Below are positions 1 through 11,212 of a stretch of DNA of 64,000 nt, one piece after another. Source of the DNA: Avena insularis (lineage: Eukaryota; Streptophyta; Magnoliopsida; Poales; Poaceae); NCBI GenBank assembly GCA_023614405.1, contig CM042696.1:336341211-336405210 (forward strand). Direction: 5' to 3'. The translations under genes were made by a program, and so were the position numbers. A model generated the notes under the pieces. That model worked only from the letters and a program-made list of their open reading frames with translations. It was not told where the DNA came from and ran no database searches. The first letter of the stretch is position 1; every line of letters starts with the position of its first letter.

Positions 1-390
1 AACCCTGTTACGGTGTGACGTTTGATGTTATCAAGTTACTCTTCTAGTGTTAGCGATTGACATGATATCACGGTCTAAGGACTAAGATTACTTCGTAACA
101 CAATGATTTTGATCGTAATGCTATACTTCGGATGAATGTTCATCACATCAGTCACCAATGTTGTGACCTTGTTATTAACAACATCCAATGTCCATGATCA
201 GGAATCCTTGGTCATCTTGTTAATCAACGAGCTAGTTTATAAGAGAGGCATAACTAGGAACCCTTTATTTGTTTATTAAACACACATGTATTAATGTTCC
301 CAATTAATACAATTATATCATGGAAAATAAACATTTATCGTAAATAAGGAATAAGATAATAACCACTTTATTATTGCCTCTCGGGCATAT
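1..390 (-). repeat. Copia-type LTR remnant
   Basis: This stretch reads like the inner end of a reverse-oriented Copia LTR. It has the same order of motifs as the intact LTRs at 22862-24643 and 49551-51310: a CATGATCAGGAA box, then ACACACATGTATTAAT, then TTATTATTGCCTCTCGGGCATATTCC. The terminal CA is missing and LINE sequence follows at once, so the end was lost or overwritten. The match is loose, so it is another family or an old copy. Its left part lies outside the window. Confidence 0.6.
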
Positions 391-392
391 TC

Positions 393-1392
393 CCTCTAGA
401 AACTTATTGATGCTTATACAGTTATGGCAAGATGCAGTATTGGTACTAGCAAAACTACACTTTTTTGGACTGACCTATGGTATGATGAATGTATGCAACA
501 TAAGGTCCCACATCTACTCTCTTTTGCAAAAAACAATAATAGTTAGGTTCAAGATGTCATTTAAACTGAATTTTTAGAGACCTCTTTCATTTGCCTCTCT
601 CACAGAAGCCTACTCTGAATTTGTGCTCCTTGAAGGAATTTGTCAAGATGCTTTAATGAATACCAAGCTAGCCACCATGATAGATGGAACAACATTTGGG
701 GGTCTGCCACCTTCTCTGTCAAGAAGGCATACTTTGCCATGATTGGTCACCTTCTAGCCCCTCCTCATTTTTCCTGGATTTGGAATTATTCTTGTCAACC
801 AAAGGAAAAGTTCTTCTTCTGGTTACTTCTGCTAGATAGATTAAATACCTAAAATTTGCTGGTAAGAAAACAAATTTCCTTACCACCCTATGATTGTGCT
901 ACTCTGAACTGTAATGCAGAGGAAACCTTGGCTCATCTATTATGGATCTGCCCTTTTTCTTCTACTTGCTGGGATCGTGTCTGTTCAAATAGAACAAGGA
1001 ACCTCTCAGTGTTGGAAGCATTAACAAACATCAAGAGCAAACTAAATGTGCCCTTTTCAATGGAGATTATTATCCTAGCTGCCTAGGGTATTTGGATCTG
1101 CAGAAATAATAGAATTTTCAAAGACCAAAGTCCAAGCATTGAAACATGGAAAGCATCTTTTCATCGGGAGCTAAGATGGGTTACTTACAGAATGAAGAGG
1201 AAACATTCCCAAGCTTTTCATGATTGGCTACATAACCGAATGCAAATGGCATATGGCTAGTCAGAAACTTTGTATTCTTTCTCTGTTTTGTAGCACCTTG
1301 TAACATACCATCTTGTAATATACTCTAGTCCTTTATTTTAATATAAAAATTGCGGTGGGGGGCTTTCCCTCACTTTTCAACCTTCAAAAAAA
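393..1392 (+). mobile_element. 5'-truncated L1-type LINE fragment
   Basis: Only the 3' kilobase of a plant L1-like LINE is present. It holds the end of ORF2, a 3' untranslated region of about 125 bases, and a short A tract (1386-1392). 5' truncation is the usual result of target-primed reverse transcription. It abuts the Copia LTR remnant with no LTR terminus between, which fits insertion there. I could not identify a target-site duplication. Confidence 0.75.
640..1260 (+). pseudogene. LINE ORF2 C-terminal remnant (zf-RVT region)
   Basis: Translation shows the region after plant L1 reverse transcriptase: a WNYSCQPKEKFFFWLLLLDR-like stretch followed by the Cys/His block CNAEETLAHLLWICPFSSTCW, which resembles zf-RVT. 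A further 57 codons after the TAG at 1084-1086 carry WICRNNRIFK and end at TAG 1258-1260. Similar text precedes 640 in other frames (TLFWTDLWYDE near 460). An in-frame TAA near 853 and frame changes make it non-functional. The LINE at 28418-35372 has the same domain at its 3' end but is clearly divergent from this copy. Confidence 0.75.
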
Positions 1393-1525
1393 TCAGGTGG
1401 TACCGACACTAGGCAATGTTACTACCTCCAGAGTGCATATAAACTCATTAATATACCAAAAAAATATTATAATAGACTATAAATTAGCATAAAAGTAGAT
1501 ATACTTCACCACTACCTAATCATCG
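1393..1525. other. Unassigned spacer
   Basis: About 130 AT-rich bases lie between the LINE A tract and the first Tat-element fragment. I recognise no gene or repeat. It may be original host sequence. Confidence 0.4.
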
Positions 1526-1850
1526 TGACAAAGGATTAACTCATCAATGCCCATTGTTATGGAAGCGTTTGGTGGTGGAAACCATGATGTTGGAGAAATC
1601 GTGGGATTTGTTGGCTGGTCAGGGAGACGAAGTGTGCCCAGCTGACCAACCTGAAAGCGTAAGCTCCTGATCACCAGACCGATCCCATCGCCCACGGACT
1701 CGAAAGCCGGGCGAGTGGCCGGCATGTGGATGGTGAAGTCCAAAGAACCGAAGAGCTGGCGAATCTCACTGTTGCAGAGTTGTAGATCGCAGTTGATGGG
1801 GCCGAAGAAGCCGCGACATCAGCACTCCTAGTTCCCACAGACGGCGCCAA
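1526..1850 (-). repeat. Rearranged Tat fragment: LTR stub plus 5' leader
   Basis: Bases 1526-1563 repeat the terminal 38 bases of the Tat LTR (TGACAAAGGATTAACTCATC onward). They then jump into a second copy of the element's 5' leader (1564-1850), which matches 21335-21621 and includes the reverse-complement primer-site block CCCACAGACGGCGCCAA. An LTR follows directly at 1851. The order LTR stub, leader, LTR suggests a tandem or second copy that lost nearly all its internal DNA. The 5 bases left of 1526 (CATCG) do not match those right of 22101 (CGTCA), so the end has been rearranged. Confidence 0.7.
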
Positions 1851-2333
1851 TGGACGAGGGATTAACTCATCAATGCCCATTGTTATGGACTTGGGTTTTG
1901 GAGAATGAGGGAGCGCTAGAGGCATCAATCGGCTAGCAAACAAGCACACATGGACGCAAGGTTTACCCAAGTTCAGTGCTTGTAGAGGTCCCTACTCCTG
2001 CTTGTCTGCTCTTGGAATTATCGAGGGAGTCAAAAGTTACAGGGGCGGGCAGATGCAATCTGGCAAGGTTGTGGAAGCTAGGGTTGTGATTTTCCTCCTC
2101 GCCACCCCCTCCTAGCCTTTATATAGATAGGCTACATCTCAGGTTGCAGGTCGAGTCGGTTACAGATTAGGGTTCGTCCCTTTAAACTTTCTATCTTAAG
2201 CTTCATCTTGTGCTGCAAGCAATCATAGTCTCCGTGAGTCACCCATATCTTGTATTGGGCCTTGGTAACATCATGGGCTTCCGCCATATCCAGACCGTAT
2301 ATGCCAAACTCGAGTACCTGTAGGGTATGGACA
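1851..2333 (-). repeat. Tat element 3' LTR
   Basis: This 483-bp LTR pairs with 21622-22101 almost base for base through blocks such as GGATTAACTCATCAATGCCC and CCAAACTCGAGTACCT. Both start TG and end CA. In element orientation both begin TG and share TACCCTA a few bases in. A TATA-like CCTTTATATA lies near 2117, matching 21889 in the other LTR. Single-base differences are scattered along the pair, so the insertion is not recent. Confidence 0.85.
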
Positions 2334-3655
2334 TGTTAGTATCCTCCGAGTGTCCAGTGGAATAGCAGATTCGAGTGGAGACTTTATGAAGCCTTTTGAG
2401 TGCATAGCTGAGCATATGTTCGAGTGCTCTGTTTTATGTCATAGGGATTGTTGATATACGTGCCTGATTTATCTGATGTATCGGGATCAGTTAACTGCCT
2501 TAGGGAAAAACAACACAATCTACTCAAACTTGAGTCCCCATACTCGAATTCAGAAAAGTGATGGCGTAATTCGACTCAGGACACAGAGGTCTTATAGGAG
2601 TCGAATCCCAGTGTGTAAGTGTGAGCACTCGATGCGTCCGTCAAGGTATATTCGTCGCACATGTAGGCACGGATATATTTCTGTTAGTGCACAGTAGATG
2701 TGTTGCCAGGACTTATTCAGGTCTTATCTTCACGATGTAAGCGCGGCATCCGAAATTTTATCATCAAGGAGATGATTCGGGTGACCCAGGAGACAAAGTC
2801 TCCTGGCAGGGAAAATATGAGGTGGAGTCGCCATAGCATTGAAGTGTGGATGTTATCAACACACGGTGTAACGTATAAAAAATAATAATCATAGGGTGAG
2901 TGGCCAGTGCTCCCTATGGGAGTAGCCCCCGAGTGCCTATTCGAGTCATAGACTTGAGTGGGAATTATAAATATTTTGTGACTGTTGTTGTCCTTTTTTG
3001 CTTGTTTCAGTCGAATGTGCTTCCAGCGCTCCCTATGGGATTAACCCAGAGTCCACAATCGAATCGTTGATTTGAGTGAAGGGTTTTCATGATGCTTGGA
3101 TATCTTCATAAAATTCTTCGGGTGCGCGGCCAACACTCTTCTTAGGAGTATCCCCCGAGTGCTTGGATGAGTCAAAGAATCGAGTAAGGACTAAAATAGT
3201 CAAAATGTTCTTCTGATGGAGTTGATGACGTCAGTGCTGACGACGAGATGACCTCAGTTGCCCGCGTGAGCGGCTTTGACGGGACATGACGAGTAGTGGG
3301 TCCCACTTTCTGACTTTGATTTTACCGGGCGTGCGTAATCTTCTGTTTTAACTGCATCTCCTTGATTTCCCTGCATAATGGGAGTAGTGGGGACGGTTCG
3401 TGGTTTACCCTTGCCATGCGTCAGCGCTAATGTATGCCACGCGTCTGGTAGGTTTTCTTTTAGTCGTTGGATGACATCCGTTAGGAGGTTAAGTAGGGGC
3501 ACACCATGTGGTAATTTTCCCCTCATATCTCTTCTTTCTTGTGCTTCCTCCGCCATTGTTTCTCTTGCTGCTCCTTTGCACAAATCTTCTCCGTGGCACC
3601 GGACCAACTCCGCGTCTTCCCCAGCTACTTTCTGCACTCACATCGCCAGCGCAAG
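2334..3655. other. Upstream region of the antisense gene, with tandem repeats
   Basis: These 1.3 kb lie between the 3' LTR and the first ATG of the antisense gene, so they probably hold its promoter and the Tat polypurine tract. No convincing ORF is visible. Three diverged units of about 105-120 bases, roughly 2893-3010, 3011-3115 and 3116-3200, each hold a GCTCCCTATGGGA or CTTCTTAGGAGTA core, then CCCCCGAGTG or a variant, then GAGTCA..GA.TTGAGTG. CGAGT/GAGTG words are frequent over 2340-3200. Confidence 0.5.
2893..3200. repeat. Three diverged ~110-bp tandem repeats
   Basis: Units share the order CTCCCTATGGGA (or CTTCTTAGGAGTA), an AGCCCCCGAGTG-like block, then a GAGTCA-like block and a trailing GAGTG. 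The third unit is the most diverged. Repeats upstream of the antisense gene could be enhancer-like; this is inference. Confidence 0.55.
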
Positions 3656-4144
3656 ATGGGCAAGAAGAAAGGAGGCACCGCCTCTAGATCTACGGCCACA
3701 ATTGTCGCTACCAAGAAGAAAGGAGGCGCTGCCACCGTGGGCACCAGTGCTGCCACCACGGTGGGGCAGAAGAAGGGTGCGGGAACCCGTGTCACGAATG
3801 GGTTATGGCGCCCATCCATCATTAAATCTTTGGAGCTATTCACTCTGCGCCAGGATGAAGCGCTTCCTCACGTGGAAGATGACTCTCGCGTCCACGGCGA
3901 AGATGTAATCCCTAGTCCTCCTATGGGTTTCCGAGTGATGTTCCTTGCGTTCATCATTCATGGTGCCTCTCTCCCCCTGCATCCATTTGTTAGAGGTCTC
4001 CTCTACTTCTATGGGCTCCAGCTGCACCAGTTGTCCTCAAATTCTATTCTCCATATCGCCTGTTTCATCACCATTTGCGAGTGCTGGCTCAGAATTGAGC
4101 CACACTTCGGTCTCTTCAGGAATCTTTTTAAGCTCAAACGTTAG

Positions 4145-4705
4145 TTGGGGTCTGGTTCGGTAGTCTATGATGTAGGAGGCTGCGGGATCCATGTTGAATC
4201 CTCTGTCACTTATTTCAACATCAAACTCACCGCGTATGTCCAAGGGTGGAGAGATAAGTGGTTCTACATTCGCGACCAGAAGGCCGACGGAGAGCACTAC
4301 GGACTCGTGCCCTTCGATCCCATGGCGGTCTGTAAGAGGAGGCGATCCTGGAAGAACGTCATGATGCCTAGCGAGTTCGAGGAGACGGAGATGCTATATC
4401 AGCGTGTCCGTGACCTTGAAAGCCGTATAGGAAAAGAGGAAGGTGGCACTGAACTCATTTGCACATGGTTGCACCGTCGTGTTCAGCCTCTACAGGCCAG
4501 AGACCATCCGATGTACTACTGGATTGGTACTGGCGATGCCTCTCGCATATCTGTGGAGGGCATTTCTTTGGGTGAGGTGGATAGGAGGTTGCGGCTGGTG
4601 ACCAAGTACACCGCCAAGGAGGATCTCCCAGGCGAGTTAGTCGTGCCTCCTTTTGATGCCAACAATCCTCCACCTGAGGTAGAGTTTCCTTATGAAGTGT
4701 TCTAG
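4145..4705 (+). pseudogene. Antisense gene: second half of first exon
   Basis: After TAG 4142-4144 the same frame stays open for 186 codons. It continues the gypsy-type transposon domain (WRDKWFYIRD, then VPFDPMA) and ends in an acidic proline-rich tail at TAG 4703-4705, near a likely splice donor. Because the frame runs on across the stop, a single nonsense change is the simplest reading. A 36-base-spaced duplication of GAGGAAGAGGGAAAGTAAGG at 4821 and 4857 disturbs the next exon. Confidence 0.75.
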
Positions 4706-5073
4706 ACTTTCGATTGCTTGTCGGGTGCTTGGTATATACTGATGCTTCTTCTGATTGTAGGACTAGAAAGTGGCTGCCAGCTTGCCACCTCAGCCTGAAG
4801 GAGTTATCTCGCACGAAGCGGAGGAAGAGGGAAAGTAAGGCTCCACTGTTCTAATTGAGGAAGAGGGAAAGTAAGGCTTCACGGGAGTCGTAAGCGCTGC
4901 TGTAGCACGGATTCGGATGCCTCCTTGCCAACGATGCTGGAGGGTCCTTCTGCTGCTGCAGAGGAGCCAATCCCCGCCGTGCTTGTACGCGCCATGGCTC
5001 CTCCTGCTCGAAAGAAGCTGAGGTTGCTGAAGGAGTCATCGGGGGACTCCTTTGATCTCAAGAACTTTGACGG

Positions 5074-5151
5074 GTAAGTTTTAAATATTTGCGAGTTCAT
5101 CTTGTTTTCCTTGAAGTTTCTCTTCTGAAGTGGTGTTGGTTATGTTTGCAG
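5074..5151 (+). other. Intron in the antisense gene
   Basis: The donor GG|GTAAGTTTT and acceptor TTATGTTTGCAG|TC bound a 78-base AT-rich intron. Joining the exons keeps the reading frame. Similar small introns occur at 7084-7166, 7320-7392 and 8329-8408, each keeping the frame, and a probable one at 7955-8090 where the frame is unclear. Confidence 0.7.
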
Positions 5152-5211
5152 TCAAACGGTGTCGTCGTCCTCCGACGACTACCAATTTGTGAAAGAATCC
5201 AGAGTTGCAGA

Positions 5212-6747
5212 TGATACGTTGCAAACGTATCTATAATTTTTGATGTTCCATGCTTGGTTTATATCTACTTTCTTATGTTTTGTCCACACTTTGGAGTAAT
5301 TTTTATACACTTTCTTGGACTAACCTATTAACAAGATGCCACAGTGATTACTGCTTTTCTCATTGTTTTGGTTCCAGGAAAGTCAGAAAATGAATATTCT
5401 CGAAATTGGACGGGACAAAAGCCAAAGTCAATATTTCAACGAGGGAGACACGGAGCCAAAATACGAGACGGAGAGGGGCCAGGGGCCGGCCAGGCCTGGC
5501 CCGCACCAGGGGGTGGTGCGGCCGCCTAGGGCAACCCCTTGGCCTCCCCTTTCGCCTATATATTGCCTCCAATATAGAAACCATAAGTACCCAATCAAAA
5601 ATCCATGAAAGAGTCTGTAGCCGCCGTCATCTCCATCCCTTGATCAGGAGGGATCTGAAGCTCTTCCCGGCACCCTGCCGGAGTGGAGAATTCACCCTGG
5701 AGGCCTTCTTCATCACCATGCAAGCCTCCGGTGTGATGCGTGAGCAGTTCATCCTTGGACTACGGGTCCATGTAGTAGGTAGATGGTTGGTTCTTCTCCT
5801 TTGTGCTACCATGTCTAGATCTTGTGAGCTCCGTTCATGATCAAGATCATCTATTTGTAATCCTACATGTTGTGTTTGCGGGGATCCGATAGATATTGAG
5901 ATGCTATTTCAGATTGATTATTGATTCTATCATGTCTTTATTATTTGTGATCTTGCATGCTCTCCATTGTTAGTAGCTATCTTGGCCAAGTAGATGCTAG
6001 CAACTCCAAGAGGGAGTATTTATGCTCGATAGTGGGTTCATGCCTCTAGTAATTTGGGGAAGTGATAGAAATCTCTAAGGTACTAGATGTGCTGTTGCTA
6101 CTAGGGAGAAAACAACAATCCTTTGTTCATAGAACAATCGTATTGTTTACTTTACACACAATGCTTAATGCAATTATCTGTTGCTTGTAATTTAATACTG
6201 GAGGGGGTTCGGATGATAACGTGAAGGTGCATTATTAGTCATAGATGCAGTTGGATTCCGGTCTATGTATAATGTTGTAATTCCCAATCAAATCTCATAG
6301 GAGTCAAGATGATTAGTATATGCATGTATGCTTTCTCGATGTTTGTCAATTGCCCCGCTGTAATTTGTTCACCCAACATGTCATCTATCTTAAGGAGAAC
6401 CACCACTAGTGAACTATGGACCCCGGTCCTTTCTTTTACCATCAATCTACAACTGTTTATTGTTTTCTGTTTACTTTCTGCAAGCTATTACTTTCTTCCA
6501 CACAATATGTTTAATCCTTTGTTTTCAGCAAAACCGGTGAGATTGACAACCTCAATGTAAGTTGGGGGCAAAGTTCTGTGGTTGTGTTGTGCAAGATTCC
6601 AAGTTGGAAACAACACCTTGGAGTTGTTTCCTTGCTCCCATTGCTTCAATAACCTTGGTTTCATAACTAAGGGAAACTTACTGTTGTGCTCATCATACCT
6701 TCCTCTTGGGGTTCCCCAACGAGCTCGATATCAACCATGAGTTAGCA
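5212..6747 (+). mobile_element. Solo LTR, Athila-like Gypsy family
   Basis: The 1536-bp LTR begins TGATACGTTGCAAACGTATC and ends GTTAGCA. It is flanked by perfect 5-bp duplications GCAGA (5207-5211 and 6748-6752). No internal domain is present, so it is a solo LTR left by LTR-LTR recombination. Its first ~250 bases match the LTRs at 8844 and 13883, but the rest and the 3' end differ, so it is a separate subfamily. It interrupts an exon of the antisense gene. Confidence 0.9.
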
Positions 6748-8843
6748 GCAGACTCTAGGAACAAGGAGGTGGCCATACGGTCGGCTTGTCCTCTAGTGGC
6801 AGCCCACTCCGGTGCCAAGTCGTCAAGTTCCCCTCTTGCTGGGGGGCACTAGATGGTTGCACGGACGCCCATTCAATAGGAACCTTCAGAGTCCTTGGAG
6901 GAGCATGTAAGTGTCTTTTGCTTCTGACAGTCGAAGTTTGAGTTTTTTTCCTTTTGTCAATGCTTGACAAATCATTCCTTCTGGTGTATCCTATCATGAA
7001 GGATTCCACTTGCCTTGCAGAGTAGGTCTTTGCCTTGGGTCGACAGCATGCCCTGCTGGACAACCGCCACCATGCAGTCAAAGGTTTGTGCTAAACTTGT
7101 CTCCTTGCTCTACTTGTGTAGAGATTTGTAAATTTGAGTGTTTGTCGTGCTCTGCTCTTTTCTTAGGCGAGCATAATGAGCTTCTACATCGGGTCGCTTC
7201 CCTCGAGAAGGGACTTGCCATAGCGGAGTAGAAGCGTGATGAGGCAGTTGCGGCTCTGGAAGAGTCGCAAACGAGCGAGGAGGAACTGTGTGCTACTATA
7301 GCGGAGAAAGCTCTATATGGTATTGCTCAGCTTCACTTGTATTTTTTGCCTGTTTGATTTCATGTCACTTTGCTAATATTCTGTGTATGCAGATGCCGCC
7401 GGCTCAAGCTTCGACGTCCAGGCCTTGTGCCGTGCGGATGCTTGGGCTGGCGCCATGGCCACAGTCGAGGACCGTAGTGTCTCCCTCCAAGATACACTCG
7501 GGAAGGCCAAAAATGTGCTGAGTCGCCTCCGTGAGGATATGGTTCCTAAGGCCAGCTTAATCGAGAATCTTGATGGCTTGGTGGAGTTCTCCGCAGAAGG
7601 CATCCCAACGGCCTTCAAGAATGCTCAGCGGTTTGTTGGCGCCACCATGGCTCTCATGATGGCGCAAGCACATGGTGCAGAGCTGGACCCGAGTGCGATC
7701 TCCGAGGCGATGCCTATCGACACGGGAGGCCAGCAGGTAGTGTTTGCTCCCTTCGCTACTAAATGCAGTAAATACGGGCCTCGTCTCATCGAGACAATCG
7801 CGAAATACTCTGAGGATCTGCGGCGAGCGAAGGCGGAAAAAACTACAGCGTCTGGGGCTACCACTGGGAAATCTGTGGCATCAGATACTGCACAGACTCG
7901 AGGAAGCCCCCAAGGTCGAAGTCGAAGAACTAGAGCACGCCCTAGCTGTCATATGTAATAGTGTAGCTTCCTTTTGCTGGACCATATTTTGTAGGGGTGC
8001 CCCTGTTGATACTCTTGCTGATTTTGAATGCACTTTGCCTTTTTATCAATGAATGATTGGTCTCATGTGCCCCTTGCTTGGTTGTAATAGGGTCATTCGA
8101 GTGGTCCTCATGAATCTCCTCCCACTGATGATACCGCAGCGCAACCACATTCAAAGATGGAGGAGCTGTCACTGCTTGCGCGACTGCACGACCGTATAAA
8201 GCAGCTAGAACGTGAGTTGCCCATTATCCGCAGTAATGCGGATGTGTGAAAGTCGAAGGCTGAGAAGGCCACCGCCCGCGAGAAATATCTCTTGGATGAA
8301 GTTGCGCAGTTGAATGAGCAATTTAAATGTTATCTCTCTATCTTCTTATCTTTTCTTTAGCCATTCGCGGCTATGCCTTGTCTTTATACTTTGGTCTTGC
8401 TTTTGTAGTTGTTAGCGCTCGTCATCCGCAGGATGAGAAGGATCGGGTAGCCATTCGAATGAATGACTTAACCCAGGAGTAGCTACAGGCTAGTGGGTAC
8501 TTTTGGGTGGACCACGACCATGCAGTCGCGTCGGCGACACTGCAGGATCGTTCTTCGCGAGTGATTCAATGTTTGAAGAAGGCGAAGTTGTGCCTTAGGA
8601 ATATCTTCCAAGCGATGTTTCCTCTTGACATGGTGCCCTCAAGCCTGTTGGCTCTCCTGGCAAAGTTTCTAGATATCAGCGCGGTCCGCGAGTGCGTGTG
8701 ACAGCAGCTAGTCACAGGTGCCAAGGCTGCATTGTCGCTGGTACGACTGCATCGACCAGATGTGGACATCGCGTCTGTTGCCGCTGCACCACCGCTGTCG
8801 CCTGAAGGGTTGACTTGGAATAAGGTGCCGCACTATCAGGCGG

Positions 8844-10243
8844 TGATACGTTGTAAACGTATCTATAATTTTTGATGTTCCATGCTTGTTTTATATCTAC
8901 TTTCTTATGTTTTGTCCACACTTTGGAGTATTTTTACACATTTTCTGGAACTAACCTATTAACAAGATGCCACAGTGCCAGCTGCCTGTTTTCTGTTGTT
9001 TTTGGTTCCAGGAAAGTCAGAAAATGAATATGCTCGGAATTGGATGGGACAAAAGCCAAAGTCAATATTTTACCGGAAGACACATGGAGTCCGAAGGAGA
9101 GATTAAGGGGGCCACGGGGTCCCCTTCGCACGGGCAGACCTAGGCCACGCCAGGGCATAGTGTGGCCCCCTGGCCGGCCACCGACCTTGCTCCTTCGCCT
9201 ATAAGAAGCCCCCGATGCAAAAACCCTAAATCCTAGAGCCTCCAGCCACGAAAAGTTCCACAGCGCTGCCGCCACCGAAGGGGAGATTCGGGGGACAGAA
9301 AGTCTCTATTCCGGCACCCTGCCGGGATGGGGAAGTGCCCTCGGAGCCAACTCCATCGATCTCCACCACCATCTCCATCGTCGTTGCTGATTCCCATGAT
9401 GATGAGGGAGTAGTTCTTCCTTGAGGCTAAGGGCTCTACCAGTAGATATGTGGCCATCTCTCTCTCTATGCATGATCATATTGTGATCATGAGCTTTGTA
9501 ATCAATTAGATCTACTTTTCTACTCAAGTGCTTTAATAGATCTCTGCTCTCCCCATGTGTGTGAAAGTGACAGCGTGCACACCATGGTGGAACTTAGGCT
9601 AGAGATTAGAAATACTTGTTATGAGTTATATTTGGAGTTGGATGTCTCTACGAAATTCTGGTGTTTGTTGGAACCATCTAGAGCTCAAGGTGACAGTTTG
9701 GGGTTATCTAGATGGGGAAAGCGAACTTTGAGGAGTGTTGTTATAGCCCTACCATGGATTAGAGTGTCCAACCGGAGAGTAGTTAAGAGTAGTATCATAA
9801 AGAGAAGATATTTATATGATAGTGTTCACTAGGGAAACTATGATCCCTAGGCCTTGTTTCTAAACATTGAAACACCATTTGCAATTAGATCTGTTACATG
9901 TTTGCTTGCTGCCATCTTTATTTCAGTTTGCCTTTAGTCTCTTTTACGCCATCAAGCTATTTTCTAGCACCGTTGTCTTATATCCATACCACTTGTACTT
10001 CACTATCTCTTTGCCGAACTAGTGCACCTATACACCTGACAAGTGTATTGGGTGTGTTGGGGACACAAGAGACTTCTTGTATCTTAATTGCAGGGTTGCC
10101 TGAGAGGGATACCTTTGACCACTTCCTCCCTAAGTTCGATAAACCTTGGATAATCTACTTAAGGGAAACTTGCTGATGTTCTACAAACCTCTGCACTTGG
10201 AGGCCCAACAACTGTCTACAAGAATAGAAGTGCGTAGACATCA
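8844..10243 (+). repeat. 5' LTR of Athila-like element
   Basis: The 1400-bp LTR starts TGATACGTTGTAAACG and ends GCGTAGACATCA. A TATA-like GCCTATAAGAAGCCC lies near 9198, a plausible transcription start region. Confidence 0.88.
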
Positions 10244-10275
10244 AGCTATTTCTGGCGCCGTTGCCGGGGAGGTAA
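10244..10275 (+). other. Primer-binding region
   Basis: AGCTATTTCTGGCGCCGTTG follows the LTR end at once. The same block in reverse (GGCGCCAGAAAATAGCT) precedes the LTRs at 42195 and 46072. The priming tRNA was not identified. Confidence 0.65.
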
Positions 10276-10474
10276 GGTAAAAGGTACTCACATCCTCTGG
10301 CTACTAAGCTATCTTCTAGTATTGTAGCCGGTGTGTGAGTGCTCGAAGTTATTTCCTTTAGATTCTGCAAGTATATCTTTTTGTTTCTTGTTTTTATTTC
10401 ACTAGTTAGGCTTAATGCAAAACAACAACAAAATTAGAGAGCTTTATAGTATTTATCTTTAGTTAGGACATGAA

Positions 10475-11212
10475 GTGTTTGAAGAAAAAATTAAAAAACC
10501 TATGGAACTTTATTTGCATGCTAATATAAATGTTATTAGTATGAATTCTTTGAACACCATTATTTCTAATGCTATGGAAAAGTCTAAGATTGGGGAAGCT
10601 GGCTTTGATGAGAATGATCTTTTTAGTCCCCCAAGCATGGAGGAGGAAATTTACTTTGATGATACTATACCTCTAATATATGATAATTACAATGATGAAT
10701 ATGATATTTTCAGTCCACCTACTATTCAAGAGAAAATTAATTATGATTACAATATGCCTCCTATATTTGATGATTATGGTGAGGAGAATAATAATGATAG
10801 CTATTTTGTTGAATTTGCTCCCACTACAATTAATAAGAATGACTATGTTTATGTGGAGAGTATTAATTCTTTTATGCATGTGGCTCATGATAAGAATGTT
10901 TTATGCGATAGTTATATTGTTAATTTTATTCATGTTGCTACTGAAAGTTATTATGAGAGAGGGAAACATGGTCTTATATATCTCAACATTATTAAGTTTC
11001 CCCTCTTTATGTTGAAAGTCTTGAAGTTGCACTTGTTTTGCTTTCCTATGCTTGTTGCTTTGTGCTTTCATGACTTGTTTCTTTACAAGATTCCTATGCA
11101 TAGGAAGTGGGTTAGACTTAAATGTGTTTTGAATTTGCTTCTTGATGCTCTCTTTTACCTCAATTCATATTTCTTATGTGAGCATCTTCTCAAACTATCA
11201 AGCCTAACTTAA
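10475..11212 (+). CDS. Intact AT-rich ORF of unknown function (245 aa)
   Basis: This is the longest undamaged ORF in the left half of the window. An acidic N-terminal half has two similar segments (NDLFSPPSMEEEIYFDD and YDIFSPPTIQEKINYDY) rich in Asp, Asn and Tyr. The C-terminal half is basic and hydrophobic, with LKLHLFCFPMLVALCFHDLF as a possible membrane segment and the patch HRKWVRLKCVLNLLLDALF. Counting the GTG before the listed region aside, the start is uncertain: the first listed codon is not clearly the true one, and a methionine a few codons in is possible. I do not recognise a domain. ORFs of this style recur in Triticeae Athila-like elements, from general knowledge. An Env-like role is possible but unsupported. 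Confidence 0.6.
   Translation: MFEEKIKKPMELYLHANINVISMNSLNTIISNAMEKSKIGEAGFDENDLFSPPSMEEEIYFDDTIPLIYDNYNDEYDIFSPPTIQEKINYDYNMPPIFDDYGEENNNDSYFVEFAPTTINKNDYVYVESINSFMHVAHDKNVLCDSYIVNFIHVATESYYERGKHGLIYLNIIKFPLFMLKVLKLHLFCFPMLVALCFHDLFLYKIPMHRKWVRLKCVLNLLLDALFYLNSYFLCEHLLKLSSLT

Noticed and set aside
1516..1970. Minus ORFs spanning the Tat leader and LTR
   Set aside because: They cross the LTR boundary and duplicate the chance frames seen at 20937-21719.
10680..11015. Second ORF overlapping the 245-codon ORF
   Set aside because: Met/Ile/Leu-rich alternative frame of AT-rich sequence; the longer ORF explains the region.
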